Positions 6,729 to 13,670 of a stretch of DNA of 16,187 bases are shown here, piece by piece (positions within the stretch are counted from its first letter, which is position 1; each line of letters starts with the position of its first letter). The stretch spans positions 1 through 16,187 of the forward strand of contig NZ_CAKUAL010000048.1 of NCBI RefSeq assembly GCF_934636505.1. Reading direction: 5' to 3'. This stretch comes from an uncultured Ellagibacter sp. Lineage in GTDB: Bacteria; Actinomycetota; Coriobacteriia; Coriobacteriales; Eggerthellaceae. Position numbers and translations under genes: made by a program. The notes beneath the pieces are model-generated. The model searched no databases and had not been told where the DNA came from. It was given only the letters and a program-made list of their open reading frames with translations.

Positions 6729-7538
6729 ATGAAATTCGCAAGGCAATTCACCGGTGAGCTCATCGGTACCTTCCTTATGTGCTTCCTCGGCATCGGCGCC
6801 GTCGCCGTGGCAACGCTGTTCGGCGCGCTCACCGGCCCCGGCCAGGTCGGACTCGTGTGGGGCCTCGCCATCGCGATCGGCATCTACGTGACGCGCAACC
6901 TCTCCGACGCGCACTTCAACCCGGCGGTCTCCCTCTCGATGATCCTCGCCGGCAAGATGAAGGTTCGCGACCTTCCCGCATACCTGCTCGGCCAATGCGC
7001 CGGCGCCTTCCTCGCTGCGGGCGCGCTGTGGGTCATGTTCGGCGATTCCGTCGCGAAGAACCTCTCCAACAACGGCCTCACCATGTCCACCAATTCCATC
7101 GGCAGCGCTGCCACCATCTGGTGCGAAGTGTTCCCGAACACCGCGAACGGCACCGTGCCCATGATGGTCGGCGCCTTCGCCGAGGGTTTCGGCGTCTTCC
7201 TTCTCTGCCTTGTCATCCTGAGCCTGACCTCCGATGAGAACAAGGGCAAGCCGAGCTCGCTTATCGCGCCGCTGTTCATCGGTCTCACCATCACCGTGCT
7301 CATCAACGTCATCGGCCCGCTGACCGATGCTGGCCTGAATCCTGCTCGCGACATCATGCCTCGTCTGTGGGCTGCCTGCGTGGGTTGGGGCTCCATCTGC
7401 TTTGGCAACAACATCATGGACACCATCTGCGTGTACGTCGTCGGCCCGTTCGTGGGCGGCATCGTCGCTGCGCTTGCGTACCGCTACATCTTGAAGCCGA
7501 TGCACCTCAAGAAGGACGAGGAGAAGATCGAGGCATAA
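6729..7538 (+). CDS. Aquaglyceroporin (MIP/GlpF family), possible arsenite channel
   Basis: A 269-residue six-helix channel of the major intrinsic protein family. Both half-helix signatures are intact: H62-F-N64-P65-A66-V in the first half and N204-P205-A206-R207-D208 in the second. The Asp after the second NPAR is the aquaglyceroporin hallmark (GlpF) rather than the strict-water-channel form. The N terminus GELIGTFLMCFLGIGAVA is typical. Known members conduct glycerol and neutral trihydroxy metalloids such as As(OH)3; AqpS of Sinorhizobium sits in an ars operon. No glycerol kinase or glycerol-3-phosphate gene is nearby. Instead it lies opposite an ArrA-like operon and before an ArsM-like gene, which favours arsenite passage; that is inference. 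I chose ATG 6729, just after AGAGAAG; an upstream TTG at 6666 in frame lacks a ribosome-binding site and would add a non-conserved extension. Confidence 0.9.
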   Translation: MKFARQFTGELIGTFLMCFLGIGAVAVATLFGALTGPGQVGLVWGLAIAIGIYVTRNLSDAHFNPAVSLSMILAGKMKVRDLPAYLLGQCAGAFLAAGALWVMFGDSVAKNLSNNGLTMSTNSIGSAATIWCEVFPNTANGTVPMMVGAFAEGFGVFLLCLVILSLTSDENKGKPSSLIAPLFIGLTITVLINVIGPLTDAGLNPARDIMPRLWAACVGWGSICFGNNIMDTICVYVVGPFVGGIVAALAYRYILKPMHLKKDEEKIEA

Positions 7539-7555
7539 GTCCAAGCTCGATCACG

Positions 7556-7592
7556 GCCGCAGCGGCGAGCTCGATTCCGCTGCGGCTTTTCT
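7556..7592 (+). terminator. Rho-independent terminator after the aquaglyceroporin gene
   Basis: A perfect 10-bp stem, GCCGCAGCGG (7556-7565) and CCGCTGCGGC (7577-7586), with an 11-base loop is followed by TTTTCT. Only 27 bp separate it from the next start codon, too little for an obvious separate promoter. The methyltransferase gene is therefore probably reached by read-through of this short-tract terminator. Confidence 0.8.
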
Positions 7593-7619
7593 CATATTTG
7601 CTGACGTAAGGAGAAGAAA

Positions 7620-8633
7620 ATGAACGAGATCATGCAGACGATCCGCGACTACTACGCGGAGAAAAAGCTTGCCGACATCATCTCCATTGAGGGCCTTGAG
7701 CCTTCCGCCGAGGCCGCCGAGGCGCTCGCGCTTCTGCCCGAGGACATGCGCGAGAACAAGATGCTTCCGGGCTACCCGTTCCCGCCGATGCTCGACGGCT
7801 GCACCGTGGTGGTACTCGGCGCCCGCGACGGCCGCGACGCCTTCGTCGCCTCGAAGCTTGCGGGGGAGTCTGGCAAGGTCATCGCCATCGAGGGCTGCGC
7901 GCGCGGCGTGGAGAAGGCCAACGAGGCGAAAGAGCAGATCGCACACGCGTTCGGATTCGCGAAGTCGAACGTTCATTTCGTGAACGCGACCATCGAGGAC
8001 CTCTCCGCGGCGGGCATCGCCGATGAGTCGGTCGACGTCGTCATCGCCAACTGCGCCGTGTCGCATAGCCCCTTCAAGCTCAAGGTGCTCTCGGAAGTGT
8101 ACCGCGTGCTGAAAGAGGGCGGCGAGTTCTACGAGTTCGACGTGTTCTGCAACCGCCGCCTCGACCCCGAGCAGAAGGCCGACCCGGCCATCGCGGGCGG
8201 GCTTTTGGCGGAAACCGGCTATGACCAGGACTTCCGCCGCACCATGCGCAAAGCAGGCTGGGAGGACTTCCGCCACATGAGCTTCCATGCGGTCGAGGTG
8301 ACCGACGAGGCGGCTGCGAAGGCGGCAGGCGAGGGAACCACCTACGAAGGACGCTATGTCCGCGCGGTGAAAAGCCAGGTCATCGAGGATCTCTGCGAGC
8401 AATACGGCCAGTACGCCACCTACGACGGCAAGATCGCCGGCTGCCCGGACTACTTCGACCTCGACGACCATCACCGCTTCTTCACCGATGAGCCGATGAG
8501 CGTGTGCAGCAACTCCTGCAGCATGGTCGCCGACACCCGCTACGGCGCGCACTTCAAGGTCGACGGCAACCTGCGCCACCACTACGGCGCCTTCGGCAAG
8601 TGCGGCAACGTCGAGCGCATTGTTGAGGAATAA
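7620..8633 (+). CDS. ArsM/AS3MT-like SAM-dependent methyltransferase
   Basis: A 337-residue class I methyltransferase that resembles bacterial arsenite methyltransferases over its whole length. Family traits: GRD after motif I (G71-R72-D73); the acidic motif II in VIAIE91; IEDLSAAGIADESVDVVIANC145 (ArsM: IE.L...I...S.DVVISNC); and YRVLKEGGEFYEFDVF. A C-terminal domain contains DDHHRFFTDEPMSVC and HYGAFGKCGN, close to the DDHH...GN...HYG stretch of bacterial ArsM. Arsenite methylation uses three cysteines; in human AS3MT I recall C61, C156 and C206. C145 matches C156, but the other positions seem to be non-Cys (GYPF near 51-54 and L195). Motif I is also altered: V65 replaces the usual Asp of LDLGSG. 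It may methylate poorly, use other thiols (C61, C177) or act on another substrate. Start ATG has AAGGAG six bases upstream. Confidence 0.8.
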   Translation: MNEIMQTIRDYYAEKKLADIISIEGLEPSAEAAEALALLPEDMRENKMLPGYPFPPMLDGCTVVVLGARDGRDAFVASKLAGESGKVIAIEGCARGVEKANEAKEQIAHAFGFAKSNVHFVNATIEDLSAAGIADESVDVVIANCAVSHSPFKLKVLSEVYRVLKEGGEFYEFDVFCNRRLDPEQKADPAIAGGLLAETGYDQDFRRTMRKAGWEDFRHMSFHAVEVTDEAAAKAAGEGTTYEGRYVRAVKSQVIEDLCEQYGQYATYDGKIAGCPDYFDLDDHHRFFTDEPMSVCSNSCSMVADTRYGAHFKVDGNLRHHYGAFGKCGNVERIVEE

Positions 8634-8657
8634 CGGGAATAGCTCTCGTTTTCCGAT

Positions 8658-8706
8658 AGCCCCTTGCAGCCCCCTTCCCCCCATTGTGAACTGCAAGGGG
8701 CTCTTT
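8658..8706 (+). terminator. Rho-independent terminator after the methyltransferase gene
   Basis: AGCCCCTTGCAG (8658-8669) and CTGCAAGGGGCT (8691-8702) form a perfect 12-bp stem with a C-rich 21-base loop, followed by CTTT. It lies 24 bp after the stop and closes the aquaglyceroporin-methyltransferase unit. Confidence 0.8.
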
Positions 8707-8837
8707 CGTGTCCCCTCGAGCCCTCTCAGCGAGACGTCTTCCGCCTCCGCCATTCCACGTCCTGCCCCCGCAGCCCCTGTGGCCGAGCGCCCGTTACGCC
8801 CCGTAAACAAAACACACGCGGGCGGGGAAATACCTGC

Positions 8838-8871
8838 TATCATGCCCAAAGGCTCCCAATGTGGGGCCTTT
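8838..8871 (+). promoter_or_regulatory. Possible -10 box and leader hairpin before the lipoprotein-recQ unit
   Basis: The 198-bp gap 8707-8904 holds no gene I can support. TATCAT (8838-8843) could be a -10 box, though no good -35 is visible. Just after it AAAGGC-T-CCC (8848-8857) pairs with GGGGCCTTT (8863-8871) around AATGT, leaving one bulged T. This small hairpin ends 33 bp before the GTG start and could be a weak attenuator or mRNA stabiliser. Confidence 0.3.
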
Positions 8872-8904
8872 CTTGATGGACTTCGTTTACGGGAAGGTGG
8901 GTTC

Positions 8905-9486
8905 GTGAGACGACTCGTCAGCTTTGCGATCGCGGTGTGCCTTGCATGCTGTGCGCTGCCCCTCGCCTCATGTAAGGCTCCTACACTTTCTGATTGTGAC
9001 CTGCAGCTTTTCCAAAACGCCTCGGGCACAGGTGATACGCGCGACATCGTCTCGGGCGTGGTGAGTCTGGGCGGCGTGTACCGACAAGGGGACACGGCAG
9101 GGCGCGTAATCTGCCTCAACATCGGCATGAGCGAGACGAGCCCCTGCGATTCAATTTCGATCGAGTCGCTCACCGACGGCGTCCGCGTGGGAAAGTCGAG
9201 CGGCTCCTGGGAAGACACCGCCAATTACCAGCTTGGCGAGATTGCAAGCGGGGGATACGTGTATTTCGCCGTGCCCGTCGAGCAGGGCACCGACGAGACG
9301 GCCGACATGGCGGCGTATCGTGCGTTCGGCGGCGTCGAGTTCCGCGTCACCTTCCACAGCGGAAACGACCAGGTAAGCCGCACCTACCGCATCGTGCCGA
9401 CCGAGCGCTATCTCAGCTGGGTGAAAGACCCGAAGGGCAACACCTTCGACGGCGCCCGCTTCGAAGTGACGCGGGCGGGGGAGTAG
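8905..9486 (+). CDS. Small putative lipoprotein upstream of recQ
   Basis: A 193-residue protein of no family I recognise. The start is GTG 8905 with GGAAGG upstream; the frame is open further 5' but lacks a ribosome-binding site and runs through the preceding terminator. The N terminus is a lipoprotein signal: MRR, a hydrophobic Ala/Cys-rich core, and lipobox L-A-S-C (~19-22), so the mature protein should be anchored outside the membrane. The remainder resembles a compact beta-sandwich with regularly spaced hydrophobic strands and little charge clustering. It ends with TAG three bases before the recQ ATG, so the two are almost certainly translated from one mRNA. No functional link between an exported lipoprotein and a DNA helicase is obvious; shared transcription may be incidental. 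Confidence 0.75.
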   Translation: MRRLVSFAIAVCLACCALPLASCKAPTLSDCDLQLFQNASGTGDTRDIVSGVVSLGGVYRQGDTAGRVICLNIGMSETSPCDSISIESLTDGVRVGKSSGSWEDTANYQLGEIASGGYVYFAVPVEQGTDETADMAAYRAFGGVEFRVTFHSGNDQVSRTYRIVPTERYLSWVKDPKGNTFDGARFEVTRAGE

Positions 9487-9489
9487 ACG

Positions 9490-11424
9490 ATGAGCGAGGA
9501 GACCTTCAGCGGCGGGCCGTGCGGACCAGGCGGTCAGGCCGCACCGACGCTTGAGGACGCACGCCGCGCGCTCAAAGAGTGCTTCGGCTACGCGGATTTC
9601 AGGCCAGGGCAAAAAAGCGTGATCGAAGCGCTCATAGCCGGGCGCGATGCGCTCGCGGTCATGCCGACGGGCGCGGGGAAGTCGCTGTGCTACCAAATCC
9701 CGAGCATCGTCTTGCCCGGGATCGCGATCGTCGTCTCGCCGCTCGTATCGCTTATGGGCGACCAAGTTCGCGCGCTCGTGCAGGCGGGGGTGCATGCGGC
9801 CTACCTCAACTCGACGCTTTCGCCCGCAGCCCAGGGCCGCGTGATCGAGCGCGCGCGAGCAGGCGAGTTCGATATCCTCTACGTCGCGCCTGAGCGGCTC
9901 GAAGACGCGCGCTTCGTCGACTTCGCGAACCGCGCGCGCATAGCGCTCGTCGCCGTCGACGAGGCCCATTGCGTGTCGCAGTGGGGCCAGGACTTCCGCC
10001 CTTCCTACCTCCAAATTGGCGCCTTCATAGCACAGCTGCCCACACGCCCCGCCGTCTGCGCACTCACGGCGACGGCCACCGAGCGCGTTCGCGACGACAT
10101 CGTGCGCCTGCTCGGGCTGTCCGACCCCTACCGCATCGTCACCGGGTTCGACCGACCGAACCTGCACTTCGCCGTCGAGCGCGCAGAGCCCAAGCGAAAG
10201 CTCGCGAGGATCGCGGCCTACGCCTTAGAACACGCAAGCGATTCGGGCATCGTGTACTGCTCGACCCGGAAGGACACCGAGGCCGTGTGCGATGCGCTCG
10301 TTGCTGCAGGCGTCCGCGCGACGCGCTACCATGCAGGGCTCCCCGCTGCTGAGCGCACGACCAATCAGCAGGCGTTCATCTGCGACGATGCGCCTGTCAT
10401 GGTCGCAACGAACGCGTTTGGCATGGGCATCGACAAGTCGAACGTGCGCTACGTGCTCCACCACAACATGCCCGCCTCGATCGAGGCATATTACCAGGAA
10501 GCCGGCCGCGCAGGACGCGACGGCCTGCCTTCGGAGTGCCTGCTCTTCTGGAGCGAGAAGGACCTTTCCACCTGCCGCTTCTTCATCGAGCAGGAATCGG
10601 GCAACGAGGAGCTTACGCCGGAAGAGGCCGAAACCGTGCGCCAGACGCGCCGCCGCATGCTCGCGGCGATGGAGGGCTACTGCGTGACCTGCGGCTGCTT
10701 GCGCGAGTACCTGCTTCGCTACTTCGGGGAAGAGGTTGCGGCGGGCGGCCCTGCGAAGTGCGGGAACTGCGGCAACTGCGAAGGCGGCTTCGAGCGCGTC
10801 GACGTGACGAGCGATGCGCGCGCGATCATGCGCTGCGTGCAGGAGCTTCGCGGCGAATGGGGCAAGGGGATGGTTGCCGACGTACTGCGCGGCTCGAAAA
10901 GCGAGAAGGTGTCCTCGTTCGGGCTCGATCGCGCGAACGCCTACGACACGCTTTCCCACGCGTCTGCGGCGCACGTGAAAGACGTGATAGAGCTCCTGGT
11001 CGCGGGCAGGTACCTCGACATCTCGGAGGGCAAGTTCCCCAAGGTGGGGTTCGGTCCGAACTTTCGCGCAGCGGCGGCGCCCGAGTTCTCCCTCTTCATG
11101 AAGCGCGTCACGCGGAAGAGCGCGCGGGCCGGCGCAGGCGGCGGGCACGCGTTCGGCTCGAGCGGCACAAGGGGCACAGGCACTGCGGCGGACAGCGGGT
11201 CCAGCGAGCTTTTCGAGCGCCTGCGCGCGCTGCGCAAGCAAATCGCGAGCGAGCGGGGATGCGCGCCCTATATGGTCTTCTCCGACGCCGCGCTGCGCGA
11301 CATGTGCGCCCGTCTTCCGCAAACCGAGGATGAGTTCCTCGAGGTGAACGGGGTCGGGCAGACGAAGCTTCTGCGCTACGGAAAGGCGTTTCTCGCCGAG
11401 ATCGCCGCCTTCGAGAACCACTAG
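9490..11424 (+). CDS. recQ: ATP-dependent DNA helicase RecQ
   Basis: A 644-residue 3'-5' superfamily 2 helicase acting in recombination and replication-fork repair. Motifs are in order: FGYADFRPGQ (motif 0, ~32-41); Walker A T60-G-A-G-K64-S; the DEAH box D157-E-A-H160 followed by the RecQ-specific CVSQWGQDFRPSY loop; TATAT (motif III, ~193-197); Y280-HAGL (motif IV region); TNAFGMGIDK (motif V) and QEAGRAGRDG (motif VI, ~336-345). The zinc site follows with C403 and C424-x2-C427-x2-C430, plus two extra cysteines, C398 and C401, just ahead. A winged-helix RQC domain (~440-535), a Gly/Ser/Thr-rich linker (~545-572) and a C-terminal HRDC domain (~573-644) complete the full-length bacterial layout. 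It is coupled to the lipoprotein gene by a three-base gap. No anomaly suggests loss of function. Confidence 0.97.
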   Translation: MSEETFSGGPCGPGGQAAPTLEDARRALKECFGYADFRPGQKSVIEALIAGRDALAVMPTGAGKSLCYQIPSIVLPGIAIVVSPLVSLMGDQVRALVQAGVHAAYLNSTLSPAAQGRVIERARAGEFDILYVAPERLEDARFVDFANRARIALVAVDEAHCVSQWGQDFRPSYLQIGAFIAQLPTRPAVCALTATATERVRDDIVRLLGLSDPYRIVTGFDRPNLHFAVERAEPKRKLARIAAYALEHASDSGIVYCSTRKDTEAVCDALVAAGVRATRYHAGLPAAERTTNQQAFICDDAPVMVATNAFGMGIDKSNVRYVLHHNMPASIEAYYQEAGRAGRDGLPSECLLFWSEKDLSTCRFFIEQESGNEELTPEEAETVRQTRRRMLAAMEGYCVTCGCLREYLLRYFGEEVAAGGPAKCGNCGNCEGGFERVDVTSDARAIMRCVQELRGEWGKGMVADVLRGSKSEKVSSFGLDRANAYDTLSHASAAHVKDVIELLVAGRYLDISEGKFPKVGFGPNFRAAAAPEFSLFMKRVTRKSARAGAGGGHAFGSSGTRGTGTAADSGSSELFERLRALRKQIASERGCAPYMVFSDAALRDMCARLPQTEDEFLEVNGVGQTKLLRYGKAFLAEIAAFENH

Positions 11425-11492
11425 GCCGCAAGCCCTCTCGGCATACGCCGCACTTGAAAAGTGAAGGGTCTGTGACGAAAAGGACCCATCCA

Positions 11493-11520
11493 TTGACTCT
11501 TGGGCGAGTTGGACGATGAT
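11493..11520 (+). promoter_or_regulatory. Predicted promoter of the structured leader before the transporter gene
   Basis: TTGACT (11493-11498), a 16-bp spacer and GATGAT (11515-11520) give a plausible sigma-70-type promoter 69 bp after the recQ stop. Transcription from here would cover the leader peptide, paired hairpins and terminator at 11592-11740. Confidence 0.4.
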
Positions 11521-11591
11521 AGATGCCGCTAGCGAGCCAAAGGGGCGCGCAGCAAGCGGACATCGAGGGATGTCCCCACAAAGGAGATACG

Positions 11592-11642
11592 TTGACCAGC
11601 GCAAACACACATACCACTCGAATTATGAGCCTGATTATCTAG
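11592..11642 (+). CDS. Possible 16-codon leader peptide
   Basis: A strong ribosome-binding site AAAGGAG (11580-11586) lies five bases before TTG 11592, which opens a 16-codon frame ending in TAG at 11640-11642. The peptide would read MTSANTHTTRIMSLII, with four Thr and three Ile. The stop codon touches the 5' arm of the next RNA stem (11642-11650), which is where ribosome position would decide folding in an attenuator. This is positional and structural evidence only; a peptide this short could occur by chance. Confidence 0.4.
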   Translation: MTSANTHTTRIMSLII

Positions 11643-11690
11643 GGCTCGGGTTGCTTGTTTGCCAGCTGCCCGAACCCATATCGGGCAGCT
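11642..11690 (+). promoter_or_regulatory. Mutually exclusive RNA stems (candidate attenuator)
   Basis: AGCTGCCCGA (11664-11673) pairs perfectly with TCGGGCAGCT (11681-11690) over a seven-base loop. Alternatively GGGCTCGGG (11642-11650) can pair with CCCGAACCC (11669-11677), eight of nine positions. The two stems share 11669-11673, so only one can form. The upstream arm begins at the stop codon of the putative leader peptide. Confidence 0.45.
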
Positions 11691-11701
11691 TGTGGTAGAT
11701 G

Positions 11702-11740
11702 GAAGCCGGAGGCTGTTTGAGAAAACGTCTCCGGTTTTTT
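11702..11740 (+). terminator. Leader terminator 120 bp upstream of the transporter gene
   Basis: CCGGAG (11706-11711) pairs with CTCCGG (11729-11734), extended outward by G·U and A-U pairs, and is followed by six T residues and TATTT. It sits well upstream of ATG 11861 and far from the recQ stop, so it most likely ends a leader transcript or small RNA rather than recQ itself. The following 11741-11860 shows no further structure I can name; it may hold another promoter. Confidence 0.75.
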
Positions 11741-11860
11741 ATTTGCTCTACGATTTTATTTCGTTCGCACCCTTATGATTCTCCGTCGCTTTCCCAAACA
11801 GCCTCTCGCTTCGACACAGGAAGCGTATCGAAGACTTGCGAGAGAAAGAGAGAGAACAAC

Positions 11861-13192
11861 ATGTCAAGCACTGCAACAGCGAGCGCGTTGCCGTTCGGGG
11901 CGAAGCCTCAGGAGAAAAAGAAGAACTCGACGGCGGAGATCGTCGCCGCATCGATGGTCGGCACCGCCATCGAGTTTTACGACAACTACTGCTACTCCAT
12001 CGCCGCGGCGAGCTATTTCGGGCTCATCTTCTTCACCGACGTCGCGAAGGCGAACCCGGTTCTCGCGACGCTGCTCGCGTTCGTCACCTTCGCCGTGTCG
12101 TTTTTGGCCCGCCCGTTCGGCTCGCTTTTGTTCGGGCACTTCGGCGACAAGCTCGGGCGAAAGAAAACCCTGGTCGCAGCACTTATGATGATGGGTATCG
12201 CGACATTTGTCGTCGGTCTTTTGCCAGGGTATGACGTCCTTGGCCCCGCATCGGTCGTCCTTCTGTGCGCCTGCCGCGCGTTCCAGGGCGTTGGGCTTGC
12301 CGGCGAGTGGTCGGGCGCGGCGCTCGTGGCGACGGAGAACGCGCCGAAGAGCAAGCGCGCGCTCTACGGCAGCTTCCCGAACCTCGGCGCTCCGATCGGG
12401 TTCTTCTGCGCTTACGGCGTGAACCTCGTGCTCGACACCGTGCTCACGACCGACCAGATGGTCGCGTTCGGCTGGCGCATCCCGTTCCTTCTCTCCATCT
12501 TCCTTGTCGTCGTCGGCCTCGTTGTTCGCCTGCGCATGACAGAAACCCCCGTGTTCCAGAAGGCGGCCGCCGAGGACCGCGTCTCGAAAACCCCGCTGCT
12601 CGACCTTCGCCGCCATTGGAAGCGTGTCGTCTTGGGCACCTGCGCGGTGAGCATCACCTACACGCTGTTCTATCTGCTCGGCACCTGGTCGCTTTCGTAC
12701 GGGGTCTCCACGCTCGGTTTTTCCCAGCCGCAGTACCTCGGCTTCGAGCTTGTCGCCGTGTTCTTCTTCGCCTCGTTTATCGTGGTCGGCTGCCTGTGCG
12801 CCGACCGTCGCGGCCGCAAGCCGGTACTCGTGGTTGCAACTGCTGCGACGCTCGTATTCGGCCTGGTGAGCCCCATGCTTTTGGGAAGCGGCACCGTCGT
12901 GGGCGTCATGGCGTTCCTCTGCATCGGGTTCACGTGCATGGGCGTCGTCTTCGGGCCGTGCGGTTCGTATCTTCCCGAGCTGTTCCCCGCGAACGTGCGC
13001 TACTCGGGAGCTGGCCTTTCCTACAACCTGGCCGCAATCGTGGGCGGCGCGTTCGCCCCGACCATCGCAAGCGCGCTCGTCATGAACTTCGGCCTGGGTG
13101 CCGTGGGCCTCTACCTCGCCGGCATGGCCACGGTTTCGCTTGTCGCACTCGCGTTCTTCAAGGAAAGCCGCGACATGGACTACGAGCGCTAG
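11861..13192 (+). CDS. MFS transporter, metabolite:H+ symporter (MHS) family
   Basis: A 443-residue, twelve-helix secondary transporter of the MHS branch of the major facilitator superfamily (relatives ProP, ShiA, KgtP, CitA). Signatures: GTAIEFYDNYCYSIAAA (~34-50) in helix 1, the loop motif GHFGDKLGRKKTL (~92-104), and RAFQGVGLAGEWSGAALVATENAP (~139-162), whose G-E-W/G-A-L core is diagnostic. Also present are a second-half repeat D-R-R-G-R-K-P and PELFPANVRYSGAGLSYNLAA near the end. Substrates of relatives are small carboxylates, betaines or amino acids; the sequence does not tell which. ATG 11861 is preceded by a purine-rich GAGAGAA; the upstream frame is open but overlaps the terminator. 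It stands alone behind the structured leader, so its expression may be set by attenuation. Confidence 0.92.
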   Translation: MSSTATASALPFGAKPQEKKKNSTAEIVAASMVGTAIEFYDNYCYSIAAASYFGLIFFTDVAKANPVLATLLAFVTFAVSFLARPFGSLLFGHFGDKLGRKKTLVAALMMMGIATFVVGLLPGYDVLGPASVVLLCACRAFQGVGLAGEWSGAALVATENAPKSKRALYGSFPNLGAPIGFFCAYGVNLVLDTVLTTDQMVAFGWRIPFLLSIFLVVVGLVVRLRMTETPVFQKAAAEDRVSKTPLLDLRRHWKRVVLGTCAVSITYTLFYLLGTWSLSYGVSTLGFSQPQYLGFELVAVFFFASFIVVGCLCADRRGRKPVLVVATAATLVFGLVSPMLLGSGTVVGVMAFLCIGFTCMGVVFGPCGSYLPELFPANVRYSGAGLSYNLAAIVGGAFAPTIASALVMNFGLGAVGLYLAGMATVSLVALAFFKESRDMDYER

Positions 13193-13210
13193 GGAAACGG
13201 ACTTGAGACA

Positions 13211-13247
13211 CTGCCAGCCCGTCGCCGCGCCGCAAGCGGGCTGGCAG
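13211..13247 (+). terminator. Hairpin after the transporter gene
   Basis: CTGCCAGCCCG (13211-13221) and CGGGCTGGCAG (13237-13247) form a perfect 11-bp stem with a 15-base GC-rich loop, 18 bp after the transporter stop. It has no T tract, so termination may need Rho or the element may protect the 3' end. Confidence 0.55.
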
Positions 13248-13320
13248 GCGCCCTTCAAATGCCGCGGCTGTTAAGAACGGGTGACTTCGCGTTCTTGCCA
13301 GCCGCAATGGGCCCGTCCTT

Positions 13321-13329
13321 TGCTATTAT
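13321..13329 (+). promoter_or_regulatory. Extended -10 promoter of the gatCAB operon
   Basis: TGCTATTAT carries the TGN extension directly before TATTAT, 29 bp upstream of the gatC ATG. No good -35 sequence lies 16-18 bp upstream, which is usual for extended -10 promoters. Confidence 0.45.
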
Positions 13330-13358
13330 TTCGGAGATATGCACGAAAGGACGCTTTC

Positions 13359-13670
13359 ATGACCCAACATCTTACCGAACGCGACGTGCGCGATATCGCC
13401 ACCTACGCGCGCATCGGGCTCACCGACGATGAGCTTGTCCAGATGACGACCGACCTGAACAGCATCATCGACACCTTGAAGCCCATCACCGAATTCGACC
13501 TCGATGGCGTTGCTCCCACCTTCCACCCGATCGGAAGCCTCTCGAACGTCATGCGCGAAGACACCGAGCGCGAAAGCTTCACGCAGGAAGTCGCGCTTAA
13601 GAACGCACCTAAGCAGCAGGACGGCAGCTTCCTCATCCCGTCTATCTTGGGCGAAGGGGGCGATCGCTAA
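13359..13670 (+). CDS. gatC: Aspartyl/glutamyl-tRNA amidotransferase subunit C
   Basis: A 103-residue small subunit of the GatCAB complex, which converts Glu-tRNA(Gln) and/or Asp-tRNA(Asn) to the correct amide. GatC wraps around GatA and stabilises it against GatB. Typical features are an N-terminal helix (LTERDVRDIATYARIGLTDDE), a helix with L-N-S-I-I-D-T-L, then V-A-P-T-F-H-P and M-R-E-D, and a conserved C-terminal F-L-I-P-S-I-L. Length is normal. The start ATG has AAAGGA eight bases upstream; a longer frame 5' lacks support. Its TAA overlaps the gatA ATG by one base. Confidence 0.95.
   Translation: MTQHLTERDVRDIATYARIGLTDDELVQMTTDLNSIIDTLKPITEFDLDGVAPTFHPIGSLSNVMREDTERESFTQEVALKNAPKQQDGSFLIPSILGEGGDR

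Noticed and set aside
6729..7538. Formate/nitrite transporter (FNT) reading of the channel gene
   Set aside because: It has six helices like an FNT protein, but the two NPA motifs with the NPARD extension identify the aquaglyceroporin family.
7551..9224. Long minus-strand open frame opposite the methyltransferase and lipoprotein genes
   Set aside because: It runs across two strong terminators, lies antisense to well-supported genes and shows no family motif.
10225..11610. Long minus-strand frame opposite recQ
   Set aside because: It is antisense to the complete helicase and RQC/HRDC coding region, with low-complexity Arg/Ala/His-rich translation.
11516..11698. 60-codon plus-strand frame in the leader before the transporter
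   Set aside because: There is no ribosome-binding site at its ATG, it begins within the predicted -10 box, and it overlaps the paired hairpins; the 16-codon frame with AAAGGAG is better supported.
11493..11740. T-box or known metabolite riboswitch before the transporter
   Set aside because: I could not find the T-box core sequence or the conserved cores of the riboswitch classes I know; the leader-peptide attenuator reading fits better.
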